In this document: positions 44,255 through 55,492 of the stretch, piece by piece
Layout of the letters: each line of letters opens with the position of its first letter
Numbering within the stretch: position 1 is the first letter of the stretch
Source: Protea cynaroides
Lineage: Eukaryota; Streptophyta; Magnoliopsida; Proteales; Proteaceae
Assembly: GCA_028583415.1 (NCBI GenBank)
Contig: CM053276.1
Coordinates: 7,470,663 to 7,534,662 of the forward strand
DNA: 64,000 nucleotides
Reading direction: 5' to 3'
Made by a program: the position numbers and the translations under genes
The notes under the pieces: model-generated
Seen by the model: only the letters and a program-made list of their open reading frames with translations
Databases searched by the model: none
What the model was told of the DNA's origin: nothing

Positions 44255-44447
44255 GTAGTACCTATGATGCTCACAAGCTGAAAGGTACACCATCTCCGAA
44301 GCAAGGATATCCATTATGTAAAGGTGCATTGGAAAAGCCAAGATGTAGAAGAAATTACTTGGGAGGAAGAGAATGCGATGCGAAAGGAATACCCTAACCT
44401 TTTTGACGATCAAGGTACGTACAAATTTCGAGGCCAAAATTTATTTT
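44255..44447 (+). pseudogene. G4 C-terminal chromodomain
   Basis: After the TAA the frame continues VVPMMLTS, then KDIHYVKVHWKSQDVEEITW and EENAMRKEYPNLF. Chromodomain-type aromatic residues in VHW and ITW are visible. It is separated from integrase only by the stop, plus a TGA near 44279. Confidence 0.78.
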
Positions 44448-44516
44448 AAGGGTGGGGGAGTTGTGAAACCTACATGCAAATTTTGGAGACGAAATTCCTT
44501 TTAAGGGTGGGGGAGT
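44444..44516 (+). other. G4 duplicated polypurine tracts
   Basis: Two copies of TTTTAAGGGTGGGGGAGT, ending at 44461 and 44516. They are followed by TGTGAAACC (44462) and TGTAAGACC (44517). The first is the LTR start G1 used, the second the start the other copies used. Confidence 0.85.
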
Positions 44517-46713
44517 TGTAAGACCCGCACTCCATGAACCCGATCTAAATCTTTCATTCATGTCGTAACAGGTCTTCCAATCATTACTGGGCCAGATAGG
44601 ACGAGCGAATGACAACCAGGTATGAAATCGAACCAATCAGACCAATTCAAGTATGAAAAATTGGATACCGATCGATGGTACCGGTCTTGGTACCGGTCGA
44701 TGGTCGACCGGTATGGCCTATGCAGACTTGGATCCAGAAAAAAATCTCTGCAGGTCCCACTTTTCAAATTTTGAACCGAAGGACTTTTCTAATGTTAGGA
44801 GGCTTCCTAAACCTAATCCTAGCCTATATAAAGACCCTTAAACCTCCTAAAACCTCTCTCATTGATCCTCACTAACCCTAAAGAGGAGAAAGAGTTGAAG
44901 AAGGAGAAGAAGTTAGAAAGGAGAGGGAAGAGCCGCCATTGCCGTTCGACGAAGAACACATTACCACGAACCAATGGTAAATGCTTAAACCTTCCTCTAC
45001 TTTAATCGTTCTAGAATGGTTAGTCGTGATTGGATCAATACCTTGCAAAAGCAAGGTATTGATCTAAACCCTATTTTGCCGACAAACCATAATCTAGTCG
45101 GTAAACCCTAGATTCAAGTTCTAGGTTGAAACTCATCGAAACTAGGACTTGAATGGAGTTGGAAACAACTCTAACTCATTGCTTAGACCTATAATGTATA
45201 GGAGAAACCCTAGAAATAAATAGGGGGTGACCAGCGGAAGGCGAGAACCGGATGTATGGACTTCCGGAGACATACCGATCGACCATACCAGTAGCACCAT
45301 ATGCGATCGATACTGCGACCGGTACCTCCAGAGGACTGGACTATGGGGACCGGTCGACCATACCGGTCACACCTTTCCCCACAGTGCCACGACTGGTACT
45401 GCGACCGGTATGCTCTGTGAGGAGTATTTTTGACCCAATTGGTTTTTCGACCAACGTAAACCCTAAGAAAACTATTCTAACTCAACCCTAACATCATGTA
45501 GGACCTTGTGATAGCGAGTTTGGATTCTGTGACACGGAGCAAGCTATCAACAAGCGTCAGGTAAGGGAATCGGACCTAAACCCTAATAATTTAATAAATA
45601 GTAAATCATTGTTAATAACCATGACTCTATGGTATGATGTTTGTGCATACTCGCATGTCATCCTTTATTTTCAGTTATTATTATTGTTCATGCATACTCA
45701 CTATGCTAGGATGTGACTGTTAGGCATGTGATTGTTTTCGTTGGTGTGTGGAATGGGAAGGACTGTAGGTCTGGGATCATTCCTCACACTAGCACCTTTC
45801 ATATCGTTCTGTCTTAGCATGCTTGGTGTGGGTAGGGTATTAGGGGGAGGAAGTGGCACTATGGTCTCCAGCCTGGCCACTAGACTCTAGCTCTATCTCT
45901 ATGTCGTAGGGAGCCGTGCTGGGATAGGGCCTACTGTGATGACATATAGGATTAGTTAGATGCGAGCCTAGTTTGCAAGCCCTCGCCAATAGTGGCTTAT
46001 GTGCTGGTATGGGTAGGGTATCAGGGGAAGTGTTGGCGGTGTTTGACCTGGATGCTTTAGCTCTATCTCTATTCCATGGTGGGTGCATGTGGGACGACAG
46101 TGGTGTTTGATCCATTGGGCGGCTTCACACACTCATGTATAGAGGTGCGGTGGCCACCAATCCTTTCTATAGCACATTGCAAACTTAAACCAGACCATGA
46201 TGTGAATGTTACTCATGCATATGTTTGTTGCATTGTCTGATTGTCTTACTGAGCTAAGTTGTGAGCTCACCTTTGTATATATACATGTTTTTAGATGTTG
46301 ATGCAGGTTACACTGTGGAGGATTATATGGACGCTCCAGTGTATGGAAGCATGGCTGCTTTGGACGTGCAAGCAGGAGAGGACGAGCATGACGCTTCATG
46401 CGAGTGTCCTTTCTATGTGTACCTCTAGGATTTGATTTAATCTATTTTATTTATTTTCAGTTGGAGATACAGTTGGTGTAAGAATATTTATTTACGTTTT
46501 GGTGTGAAGAATAATCGGATATTTATTTAAATTTATCAAGATTACTCAGTTCATTTTATTTAAAGACTTTCGCTGTATTTTATTATATTCTGATTATGAT
46601 TATGTGCAATGATTTGTATGAATGGATACGGTCTAATTGAGATCCTGGTGTGAACCGTTGGTTCAGTGACGGTTCACTCACACTTCTGATTCAGTCAGAA
46701 TTGGGGTGTGACA
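44517..46713 (+). repeat. G4 3' LTR (subfamily A)
   Basis: 2197 bp from TGTAAGACCCGCACTCC to GGGGTGTGACA (2252 bp if counted from 44462). TATATAAAG at 44825-44833, ACCGGT clusters near 44680-44720 and 45280-45410, exon-like segment 45501-45559 flanked by TGTAG and CAGGTAAGG, small ORF 46294-46428. The adjoining bases ATGGC (46714-46718) would be the right duplication, but the left end of the element is lost. Confidence 0.92.
46294..46428 (+). CDS. Conserved small ORF in the G4 3' LTR
   Basis: 44 codons plus TAG. Reads DVDAGYTVEDYMDAPVYG and ends HDASCECPFYVYL. In this copy the upstream codons ATG TTT TTA are in frame, which would give a 47-residue peptide without splicing. Confidence 0.5.
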   Translation, partial: DVDAGYTVEDYMDAPVYGSMAALDVQAGEDEHDASCECPFYVYL

Positions 46714-47408
46714 ATGGCTTCATCTTCACTTTCTTCCTCATTTGGTTTTTCAGAAATCTTGAGTTTCTTCATTGCCTTGAAGGCTACTTGCTTGTCAACA
46801 GTAGTTCCAGGGTCTACTCTCATCTCAAAAGCTGTCAATGCTTCATGTATTTCATCTATGGTGACTTCATCCAAATCCTTAGTCTCTTCAAGAGCTAAGA
46901 CTTTTGATTCAAACTTGGATGTGAGAGACCGTAAGATCTTCTGACAAACAATAGGTCCTTTTAAGTCTTCACCAAGTCCTTTAACAGAGTTGACCACTTC
47001 ATTGACTTTATTCATATAATGATCAACAGTTTCATCCTCATTCATTTTCAGATTTTCAAACTGAGCCCTGAATGTTTGCACCTTCACTTTCTTGATCTTC
47101 CTGTCTCCTTCATAGATATTTATCAGTCTATCCCAGACCTCCTTTGTAGTCTTGCAATCCATGACTTTGGATAATTCATTGTTAATCAGACCACCTTGAA
47201 TGGCATTGAGTGCATTTCTGTTGTTCTCAAAATTCTTCTTGTCTGTAACACTAGGAGTAACTGTATCATGTGGAGTATAGCCAATTTCAACTGCAGCCCA
47301 AACATCGAATCCAAGTGATCCCACAAAAATCTTCATTCTCCTTTTTCAAAACACGAAGTCCGTACCATCAAACAATGGGGGTTTATGAGAACCTTCCTCT
47401 GGTGTCAT
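46714..47408 (-). pseudogene. Ty1/copia gag (UBN2-like), 3' end lost to G4
   Basis: Starts at ATG 47408 (MTPEEGSHKPPLFDGTDF), followed by a TGA at 47346-47348 where a Trp (FxxWKRRM) is expected, then a 207-codon open part. Typical copia gag features are WAAVEIGYTP, NALNAIQGGL, KTTKEVWDRLINIYEG, FRAQFENLKMNEDETVDHYM and LTSKFESKVLALEETKD. The C-terminus is cut at 46714 by the G4 LTR, so no zinc knuckle is present. Gag forms the virus-like particle. Confidence 0.88.
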
Positions 47409-47458
47409 AGCTGCCCTCTGATCTCTCAGATGCTGATTTAGCTGTCACTGAGCCTGGT

Positions 47459-47470
47459 GCTCTGATACCA
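47459..47470 (-). other. Copia primer binding site (initiator tRNA-Met)
   Basis: Minus strand TGGTATCAGAGC, exact, two bases after the LTR end GGTCCATCA. It lies between the LTR and gag in the expected order. Confidence 0.9.
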
Positions 47471-47472
47471 AT

Positions 47473-50244
47473 TGATGGACCTTAGATGACACTGAGAGGG
47501 GGGTGAATCAGTATGAAAACTTTTTCCCTAACTTTTCCTTACTGCCCAGCGTTGATGATGAACCAAACTGTTACAAACATACAAGCGTATGCAAATCTAG
47601 CTCGCTACCACTCAGTGGCCAGGTCTACCAGATTTGCACACCCATCCTGCAGTTCATTCCACGTACTTCACAAAATACAGAAATAAAGCATTTCACAACA
47701 CAGAAGGGTTACATGGTTCACCACCACAGTATGTGATGGCTAATCCATGGAGTAATGCCCAATGGACTCTGTATTTACTCAATACTTAACTTTTAGTCCT
47801 TTACAGGACAAGAATAGTCACCCTGTGTTTTCCCAGCATAAAACTGAGAGGGCAAACAATGCCAAGGTTCAGGCTATGCTAGCCAGTGTCCAGCACCCAC
47901 TGAACACAAATCAAAATGATAGATTTTGGGGCTTATAGTGATGCCCTACAATAAAACCCAAACTAGCAAAGCATTCAATATTTTTTTTGCCTAAGCTAGC
48001 ATACAATAGACTCTCATACTAAGTAGGCATTCAAATATCTCAACCTACTCTAGCATACATGGCATTGAATCAATAAATAACAAGGGAGTTGAGAAAATCT
48101 CACAACCGAGGCTTTCCGACATCTGAAGACATATGTAGTGTCTCTACAAGTTCAATGGAATCTCTCACAGTCATTAATGTTGGAAGAACTAAGCACTTCA
48201 AGCAACTTCTTGCTCATACATCATCTCTCCTTCCAACAGTCCAACAATCACTTATCGTATTCAAAGAAGCTCCACCAACCTTCAAAAACCACATCAATGC
48301 ACCATCATGGGCACAAATGGAGATGATGAGTGATTGTTTGCTCACCCCCAAAGCAAGAACCAAGCAAAACCCTAAGAAAGCCTTATTTCTTTCTCTCAAA
48401 CCCTATTTTTCAAATTTTTTTCACACCTCCACCAACCTCCAACTCGTTCTCAATATGTAGGAAATCCAAAACTGAGTTCGGATCAATTTGAACCATCCGA
48501 TTCGGATATCAGATGGCTGTGTTATGGCGAAAACAATGTGGGCCAATGAAATCATTTCAAACGGCATCTTTTATGCCTTATAGTGTAGTCGCGAAGCACC
48601 GAAGCCGCGCCGCCGCTGACATGGCAGGCGCGGTGTCGAGTTGGTATTGGCCGATTTGAGCATCTCTCCAAATGGCCGTTGGACCTGCAGTAAAAAAGCG
48701 GGATTGCATCTGGTCCTTCTGATCGTCTTGATCGTGTCATCGAAGATTGACGCTAATCAGAACTATTCGATCGGGATCTATCATGTCGCTGTACCATACG
48801 CGCGCCGCGCTGGATCAAGGTGCCGTCACCATGAACTGCGGAACACCTTTTTAACTTGCGTCGACCCAATCAAAGTGCGCGCGCAAGAATCATGACGCAA
48901 CTTCTTCGCCACACCTGAGCCAGCCATTTTGCAACCCGTTCGATCGGGATTTTGCATACGTGGCTCTTTCTTGGCCATGGATTTCGAATTTTCTCCATTT
49001 TTTACTTCCCAAAATGCCCCTGAAATGCAATTGAATGGCCTCTGTAACAATTCGAAATTTGTTAAAAGTGTCTACAGAGTTTGATTTCCAGAGAGCTTTT
49101 CTCTCTCCTAGAAATCAAAGAAACATGTGGCATGTGGCTTTGCGGGGGAGGGGAAGCCATGGGCAAGGCCATGCGCACGCGGGCATGCCATGCGAGCCAG
49201 CATGAGCGGCGGCAGCCATGGCTTGTGGCATGCCTTGCTGTGGCTTGCGGCTGGGCATGCTGCTTGCTGCTGCTGCTGGCCGTGCTTGGCTTGGCCCTAC
49301 TGGCCTTGGCTGCGGAGCTGGCGGCCATGGTGGCAGGTAAGGGTGTCAAAACTGGGCCCGGCCCGGTAGCACGGACCGAGCCAGCCCGATATAACCTGAA
49401 CCCAGCCCGGACCGAGCCTTAATGGACAAGTTTTGGTCTCAGCTTGTAAAGCCCGACACCGTTTCAGCCCAAACCAAAACCAAACCGGACCGGTCCGTTA
49501 AGAAGCCCGAATTAGCCCAAACCGATAAAACCCAACCCGAACACCGGTAAGGTCCATTCGGGCCCAATTTCTTAATTTTAATGGTTTTAAATTTTAATAG
49601 ATTGTGTTACACTATTAGAGTTCACTTCATGAACTAGAAGATTATGTGAATCTATAGTTGAAAAGATTATGTTAATTGTTATAATTTATTAAATTACATA
49701 CATATGGAAGGAATAATGTTAATTTTATAGATTGAAATAATAAAATAGGCTATATAGTTTGCATATAAAAGGGACCCGATAAGCCCGATCCGGACCGAAC
49801 CAACCCGAAATCACCTCAATAAACCCAGCCCGATATAAAACCGACACCGGACCAGCCCGTTAGTTATTGTGTCCAGCGCAGCCCACCCCAGCCCGAACTC
49901 TTAATGGACATGTTTTGGGCTGGGCTTATAAAACCCAACACCGGTTCAGCCCGGACCGAAACCGGCCCAGACTGGCCGGTTGACACCTTTAGTGGCAGGC
50001 CACCTCGGCATTGTGGGTCCCACCATCAATTTTCTCTCTCCTCTTTCTCTCTCTTGATTTCTCTCTCTTCTAAGAATGCAACACTCTTCTAAGCAACATT
50101 GTCATAAACACTGTCACACCGCCTGTAACATAGCCACATCGCCTGTATCACTGCCATATCACTTGTATCACTGTCAGCTTACCTATGGGGCCCGCAGACA
50201 CTCTCTCTCATCAAACTTGGCCCAGTTAGCCCATTTTGCCAACA
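47473..50244 (-). repeat. Copia LTR, single copy shared between pol and gag
   Basis: Minus strand TGTTGGCAAAATGG ... GGTCCATCA, about 2.1 kb without the hAT MITE. The right (5') boundary is uncertain by about 20 bp because the sequence after the polypurine tract reads TTATTGGCC and then TTGTTGGCA. Only one LTR copy is present, so the boundaries are deduced from PBS and PPT. GC-rich repeats of GCATGC/GGCATG lie at 49120-49330. No gene. Confidence 0.72.
49338..49991. mobile_element. Non-autonomous hAT-type MITE in the copia LTR
   Basis: 654 bp with 12-bp terminal inverted repeats TAAGGGTGTCAA / TTGACACCTTTA (one mismatch) and a perfect 8-bp duplication GTGGCAGG (49330-49337 and 49992-49999). 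The 8-bp duplication and the GGTGTCAA ends are diagnostic of hAT elements. Subterminal regions are rich in CCCGG, GCCCGA and ACCGGT-like words around an AT-rich centre. No transposase. Confidence 0.92.
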
Positions 50245-50267
50245 ATTACAATACGAAGGCCAATAAT

Positions 50268-50279
50268 CTCCCCCTTTAG
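50268..50279 (-). other. Copia polypurine tract
   Basis: Minus strand CTAAAGGGGGAG, downstream of pol and just before the LTR, in the correct order. A similar run (AAAAGGGGAGAAAG) occurs at about 50309-50322. Confidence 0.75.
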
Positions 50280-50644
50280 AATTGTTGGCAACTACTCAAT
50301 CCACCATGAGATCTTTCTCCCCTTTTGACAACAAGGACAAAGGGATTGGCCACATAGGAGTGCCCACCGCATCTTTCCAATCCTATGGGCGCTCCAAAAA
50401 TAGTAACTCCACACCACATCAACACAGAAAAACATCAAATGACTCCCCCTGAGTCAAACATAGGGAGAAAATAGAATATATCAATTACACACTGCTCCCC
50501 CTCACACCAAGCTCCTCAGTGCTTGGGGAGGATAATCACTCCCAACTTCTGTCTCAAATACACAAATTGTTCCCTGGGAAGTGGTTTTGTGAAGATGTCT
50601 GCCGTCTGCTCTAATGTAGGAATGAACTCCAACTGAACTTCTTC

Positions 50645-53554
50645 TTATGTCACCTTCTCTCTCAAGAAATGATACCGAATGGCTATGTGCTTCGTCCTAG
50701 AGTGCATAACTGGGTTCTTGGAGATATTAATGGCACTAGTGTTGTCACAGAACATTGAAATAGGCTTGTCTGACTCAATGCTTAAATCCTTCAACATTTG
50801 CTTCATCCACAAAACTTGTGTGCAACAAGAAGTGGCTGCAATATATTCTGCCTCTGCTGTAGACAATGAGACTGACTCTTGCTTTTTACTATGTCAAGCC
50901 ACCAAATTTCTACCAAGATAGAAGGCACCTCTACTAGTGCTCTTCCTATCATCAACACAACCTGCCCATCTGCATCTGAGTAGGATGACAATACCAAATC
51001 CTTGCTTTTTGCATACCAGAGACCATACTCCATTGTCCCTTTCAAGTATCTGAAGATCCTCTTCACAGCTACCACATGTGTCTCCTTTGGGCGAGCTTGA
51101 AATCTAGCTATCATGCACACATACTGTAGAATATATGGCTTTGTGGCAGTCAAGTAGAGTAGACTTCTAATCATTGACCTATACATAGTGTGGTCAACTG
51201 GTGGAGAGTCATCATCTTTGCTTAACTTGCAACTAGTCATCATAGGTGTGCTCACTGGTGTGCAATCTTCCATTGTGAACTTTTTCAACATCTCTTTCAC
51301 ATACTTGGTCTGAGATAAAAAGAACCCATCCTTCAACTGACTGATCTGCAGACCCAAAAATTTAAAAAGTTCACCAATCATGGACATTTCAAACTCATCC
51401 TGCATTCTCTGAGCAAAATCCTTACATGACTCATCCTTGTGGCCTGCAAAAATGATGTCGTCTACATACACTACCACAACTGTCTGACTACCATCAACAG
51501 ATTTCACATACAGGTTGTTATCTATGAGTCCCTTCTTGAAACCCAACTGACAAAGATAAGTGTCCAGCCTTGAATACCATGCTCTTGGTGCTTGCTTCAA
51601 CCCATACAATGCTTTTTTCAGTCTACAAACAAGTGTAGGGTCCTCACTCAGTTGGAATTCTTCTGGTTGTTCTATATACACCTCTTCTTCTAAGTCACCA
51701 TTCAAGAAGGCTGACTTAACATCCATCTGGTAAACCTTGAAGTTTTTGTGTACAGCAAATGCAAGAAACATCATGATTGCTTCCAACCTAGCAACAGGAG
51801 CAAATGTTTCTTCAAAGTTAATGCCCTCAACTTGAGCATATCCTTTACAAACTAATCTGGCCTTGTTTCTTACAACTTTTTCATCTTCATTAAGTTTGTT
51901 TCTATAGACCCATTTAGTGCCTTTAACATTCTTGTCTGCAGGCCTTGGCACTAATTCCCAAGTTTTATTTTTATCTATCTGGTTCAACTCCTCATTCATT
52001 GCCTTGAGCCAACTAGCATCTTCACATGCCTCTACAACTGATTTGGGTTCAATGTGAGATAAGAAAGAGAACATTTGTTTTGCTTTTCTTACCTTCCTTG
52101 TTTGCATTCCAGCTGAGGGATCACCAAGAATTAATTTTTCAGGATGATTCTTTCTTACTCTGCTTGAGCCACTTCCATTCTGCTTGTCTGCCTCAAAATC
52201 TGACTGCTCTTCTCTTTCTTCTGTCTCAACCACAACTCTCTGTCTTGGTACATTTGTTACATCCTGCTCTTTTTCTGTTTCATTGTCATTCTGCTCACTG
52301 TCCAGGTCTTCAAAGATAGGAACCTCATTATTTGACCCTGTAGGAGAATTCTTGTGCTCATCAACTCTCACATCTGCGCTTTCAATAATTTTGCCAAGTC
52401 TCTTGTTGTAACATTTATAAGCTTTGCTAGAGGTAGAGTAGCCAAGAAATATTCCTTCATCGGCCCTATCATTAAACTTTCCTAGATCATGGCTGGTGTT
52501 TTTGATATAACACTTACTACCAAACACCTTGAAGTGCTTTGCTGTGGCCTTCTTATCAAACCATAATTTATAGGGAGTCTTGTCTTCATGTGGCCTCAAC
52601 ATACACCTATTTTGAACATATATTGCTGTATGCACTGCTTCTCTCCAGAATTTATTTCCCATGTCATTTTCAGTTAACATAGTCCTGGCCATCTCTTGAA
52701 CAGTTCTATTCTTTCTCTCTGCAACACCATTTTGCTGTGGTGTTCTAGGAACTGAAGTCTGTCTCTTGATGCCATTCTCAGAATAATACTCTGCAAAGTC
52801 TATCCAGGTGTACTCTCCTCCCCTGTCAGATCTCAAACACTTGATTTTCTTGCCTGTCTCATTTTCAACTTGAGTTTTGAAGATCTTGAATCTAGCCAGA
52901 GCCTCTGATTTATGTTTCAAAAACATCACCCAAGTCATTCTGGAGTAGTCATCTATAAACAAAATGAAGTACCGCTCCCCTGTAATGCTCTGTGTCTTCA
53001 CAGGCCCACATAGATCTGTATGAACTATCTCCAATGGTTGAGTAGTGTGGTACTCCTTAGGTTTGAATGATGTTCTTGTCTGCTTCCCCTTCTGACAAGA
53101 TGCACAGATATCATTAAAGGGCTTCTTCAGTGAAGGAATGTCTCTTACAGCATTCTTATTAGATATTTTTGACAGATTTTCAAAGCCAATATGTCCCAAT
53201 CTTCTATGCCATAACCATGTTTCTTATTTTTGACTCATCATGCAATTCTCTTCTAAATCTTCAGACAAAATATAGAGATTTCTATAAGTTCTCTTTCCTG
53301 ATGCCATCAACTTTCCACTGTCAGACTTTCGGATCTCACATCCTTGATCATTAAAAATCACTTTGTGACCCCTATCACAAATCTGGCTGACACTCAATAA
53401 GTTATGTTTCAAACCTGAAACATAGAGGACATCATGGGATGTTATATTTTCATTATTGAGACTAATGCTTCCCTTTCCAATTATCTTGGCACCATCATTG
53501 TTGTCAAACTTAACTGAACCTCCTTCATAATGCTGAAGCTTTAGAAGCCTTTAA
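50645..53554 (-). pseudogene. Ty1/copia pol (GAG-pre-integrase, integrase, RT, RNase H)
   Basis: Minus-strand order is as follows. GAG-pre-integrase LKHNLLSVSQICDRGHKV (53412 downward). A TAA near 53223. Integrase from LWHRRLGHIGFENL with zinc CASCQKGK and core VHTDLCGPV, FIDDYSR, DRGGEY and PQQNGVAERKNRT. RT WVYRNKLNEDEKVVRNKARL, YQMDVKSAFLNG and the active-site YVDDIIFAG. RNase H SDAD and, in another frame, STAEAEYIAATSCCTQ and HSRTKHIAIRYHF. The main open frame covers 50803-53199 (798 residues). Damage: the TAA, a frame shift near the SDAD motif, and a TGG-to-TGA change before the STAEAEY block. The 5' part is cut by G5 at 53555. Confidence 0.93.
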
Positions 53555-53861
53555 TGTAAGACCCGCACTCTGAAAACCCGGTCTAACCTTGGTTTTGTGT
53601 CGTGATAGGTCTTCCGATCATCACCGGGCCAGACGGGGCAAGCGGATAACAAATAGGTAGGAAATCGGACCGAAGTCGACCAATTATACCTGATTTTAGG
53701 TATACCGGTCGATGGTACCGGTCTTCGTACCGGTCGACCGGTATGGCCTGCACAGCTATGTGTGGGAATTTGGAAATTTGTCTCTACGGGTCCCGCTTAC
53801 CTAATTTCGAATCCTAATAGTTTCCTAATCCTAGTAGGGTTACTAAACCCTATTTCTAGCC

Positions 53862-53869
53862 TATAAATA
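53862..53869 (+). promoter_or_regulatory. TATA box of the G5 5' LTR
   Basis: TATAAATA in AGCCTATAAATACACCC. The 3' LTR has the same box at 62903-62910. A start site near 53895 is expected. Confidence 0.75.
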
Positions 53870-54012
53870 CACCCTTAAGCCTCCTCAAATCCTTTCCATT
53901 GTCTCTCACAAACCCTAGAGAAGAGAAAGAGCTTGGAAAGGAGAAGGAGCTAAGAAGAAGAAGGAGGTGCCGCCATTACTGTTTGACGAAGCTCACGCTA
54001 CGCCTGTCAACG

Positions 54013-54597
54013 GTAAGTGCTTGAATCCATCTTCTTATTCTGTGTTAGTTGTGTGGGTGGATCAATACCATGCAAAGTAGGTATTGATCTAAAACCCTAA
54101 ATTGGCCAATAAACCCTAAGTTGCCGTCAAACCCTAGATTCGAGTTTCGAGATGATATTCATCGAAACGAGACTTGAATGAGTTGGGGATAACTCTAACT
54201 CAAAGCCTAGACTTAGAATGGATAGGAGAAACCCTGAAAATCCATGGAGGATGATCGACGGCAGTCGAAGAACCCATGTATGGTCTTCCGGGGACATACC
54301 AGTCGACTATACCGGTTGCACATAGTGCGACCGGAATGTTGCGACCGCTACCTCTCGGGAGGTTATCTGTGGGGGACCGGCTGACCATACCGGTCGCCAG
54401 TCTTTCCCACAGAGCTGTGACCGGTATATGCCACCGGTCAGCTCTGTGAGGGTATTTGTAACCCTGTTGGTTTCCGACCAACGTGAAACCCTAAACAATA
54501 TATTCTAATGAAACCCTAATAATATTGTAGGACTTTGTGACATATCGTTTGGATCTTACGACGTCGGGCAAGTTATCGAACGAGCGTCAGGTAAGGG
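54013..54597 (+). promoter_or_regulatory. Exon-like segment and splice-type signals in the G5 leader
   Basis: ACG/GTAAGTGC at 54010-54020 and CAG/GTAAGGG at 54588-54597 are near-consensus donors. AATATTGTAG/GAC at 54521-54533 is a good acceptor. They enclose a 60-bp exon-like piece (54531-54590). Equivalent sites occur in the G4 LTR (59-bp piece) and, with AAG/GTGAGG donors, in the B LTRs. Splicing itself is inference. Confidence 0.4.
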
Positions 54598-55492
54598 AAT
54601 CTGACCTAAACCTAATAATTAATGGACAGTAAATCGTTGTTAATCAGTGAATATCTATGATGTGATGTTTGTGCATATTCACATGTCATCCTTTACTTTC
54701 AGTTATTATTACTGTTCATGCATTTATAGGATGTGATTGTTAGGCATGTGATTATTTTCATTGGTGTGTGGAGTGGGGCATGGGCCTGGGATCGCTCTTT
54801 ACACTGGCACCTTTTGTAGTATTCTGTCTTAACATGCTTGGTACGGGTGGGGTATCGGGGGAAGGTCGTGGTACGGTGGTCTCCGATATTGATGTTGTCC
54901 CGGCCATTGTTATGTGGTACTGAGGATTCCGAGTCGACGCTGGCTTGTCCACGATGCTTTAGCTCTATCTCTATGTCGTAGGGAGTTATGTTGGGATAGG
55001 GTCTACCTGCGTATTGTTTCTATCCTAGTGGGTTAGTTGCGGATAGGGTATCAGGGGGAGGTGAGGTATTGTGGTCTCCGGCCCGGCCTGCACGCTCTAG
55101 CTCTATCTCTATGCCGTAGACGGCTGTGCTGGGATAGAGCATACATTGTTGACATATAGGATTGGTTAGTTGCGAGCCCGGTTTGCAAGCCCTGCCCGAT
55201 AGGGGCTTAGGTACTTGGTATGGGTAGAGTATCGGGGAGGTGCGGGTATACCTTAGCTCTATCTCTATCCCATGATGGGTGCATGTGGGTTGGTGGTAGT
55301 GTGATCACTCGGCGATGCCACACACTCGTGTATAGAGGTGCGGGGGCCACCAAACCTTTCTATAGCACATTGCAAACTTAAAACCGGACCACGGCATAAA
55401 ATGATTGTTACTCATGCATAATATTGTGAAACCTGTCGATTGCCTTCTTGAGCTATGTTGTGTGCTCACCCTTTGTACGTACATTGTTTTTA

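Larger units (their letters stand above)
39827..46713 (+). mobile_element. G4: 5'-truncated Ty3/gypsy element, subfamily A
   Basis: Starts abruptly in pol (RT C-terminal part) and runs through RNase H, integrase, chromodomain, duplicated polypurine tract and a complete 3' LTR. It lacks its own 5' LTR, gag, protease and most of RT. Pol is split by a B-type solo LTR. Lesions are few: a TAA in the integrase zinc region (43233-43235) and a TAA at the start of the chromodomain. Confidence 0.9.

Noticed and set aside
48089..48460. A 123-residue plus-strand frame in the copia LTR
   Set aside because: It lies antisense within the LTR, with no recognisable domain and overlapping frames on both strands. 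Probably chance.
49081..49422. GC-rich overlapping frames of 113 and 80 residues in the copia LTR
   Set aside because: Ala/Cys/Trp-rich translation of GCATGC-type repeats that runs into the hAT MITE. No support as a gene.
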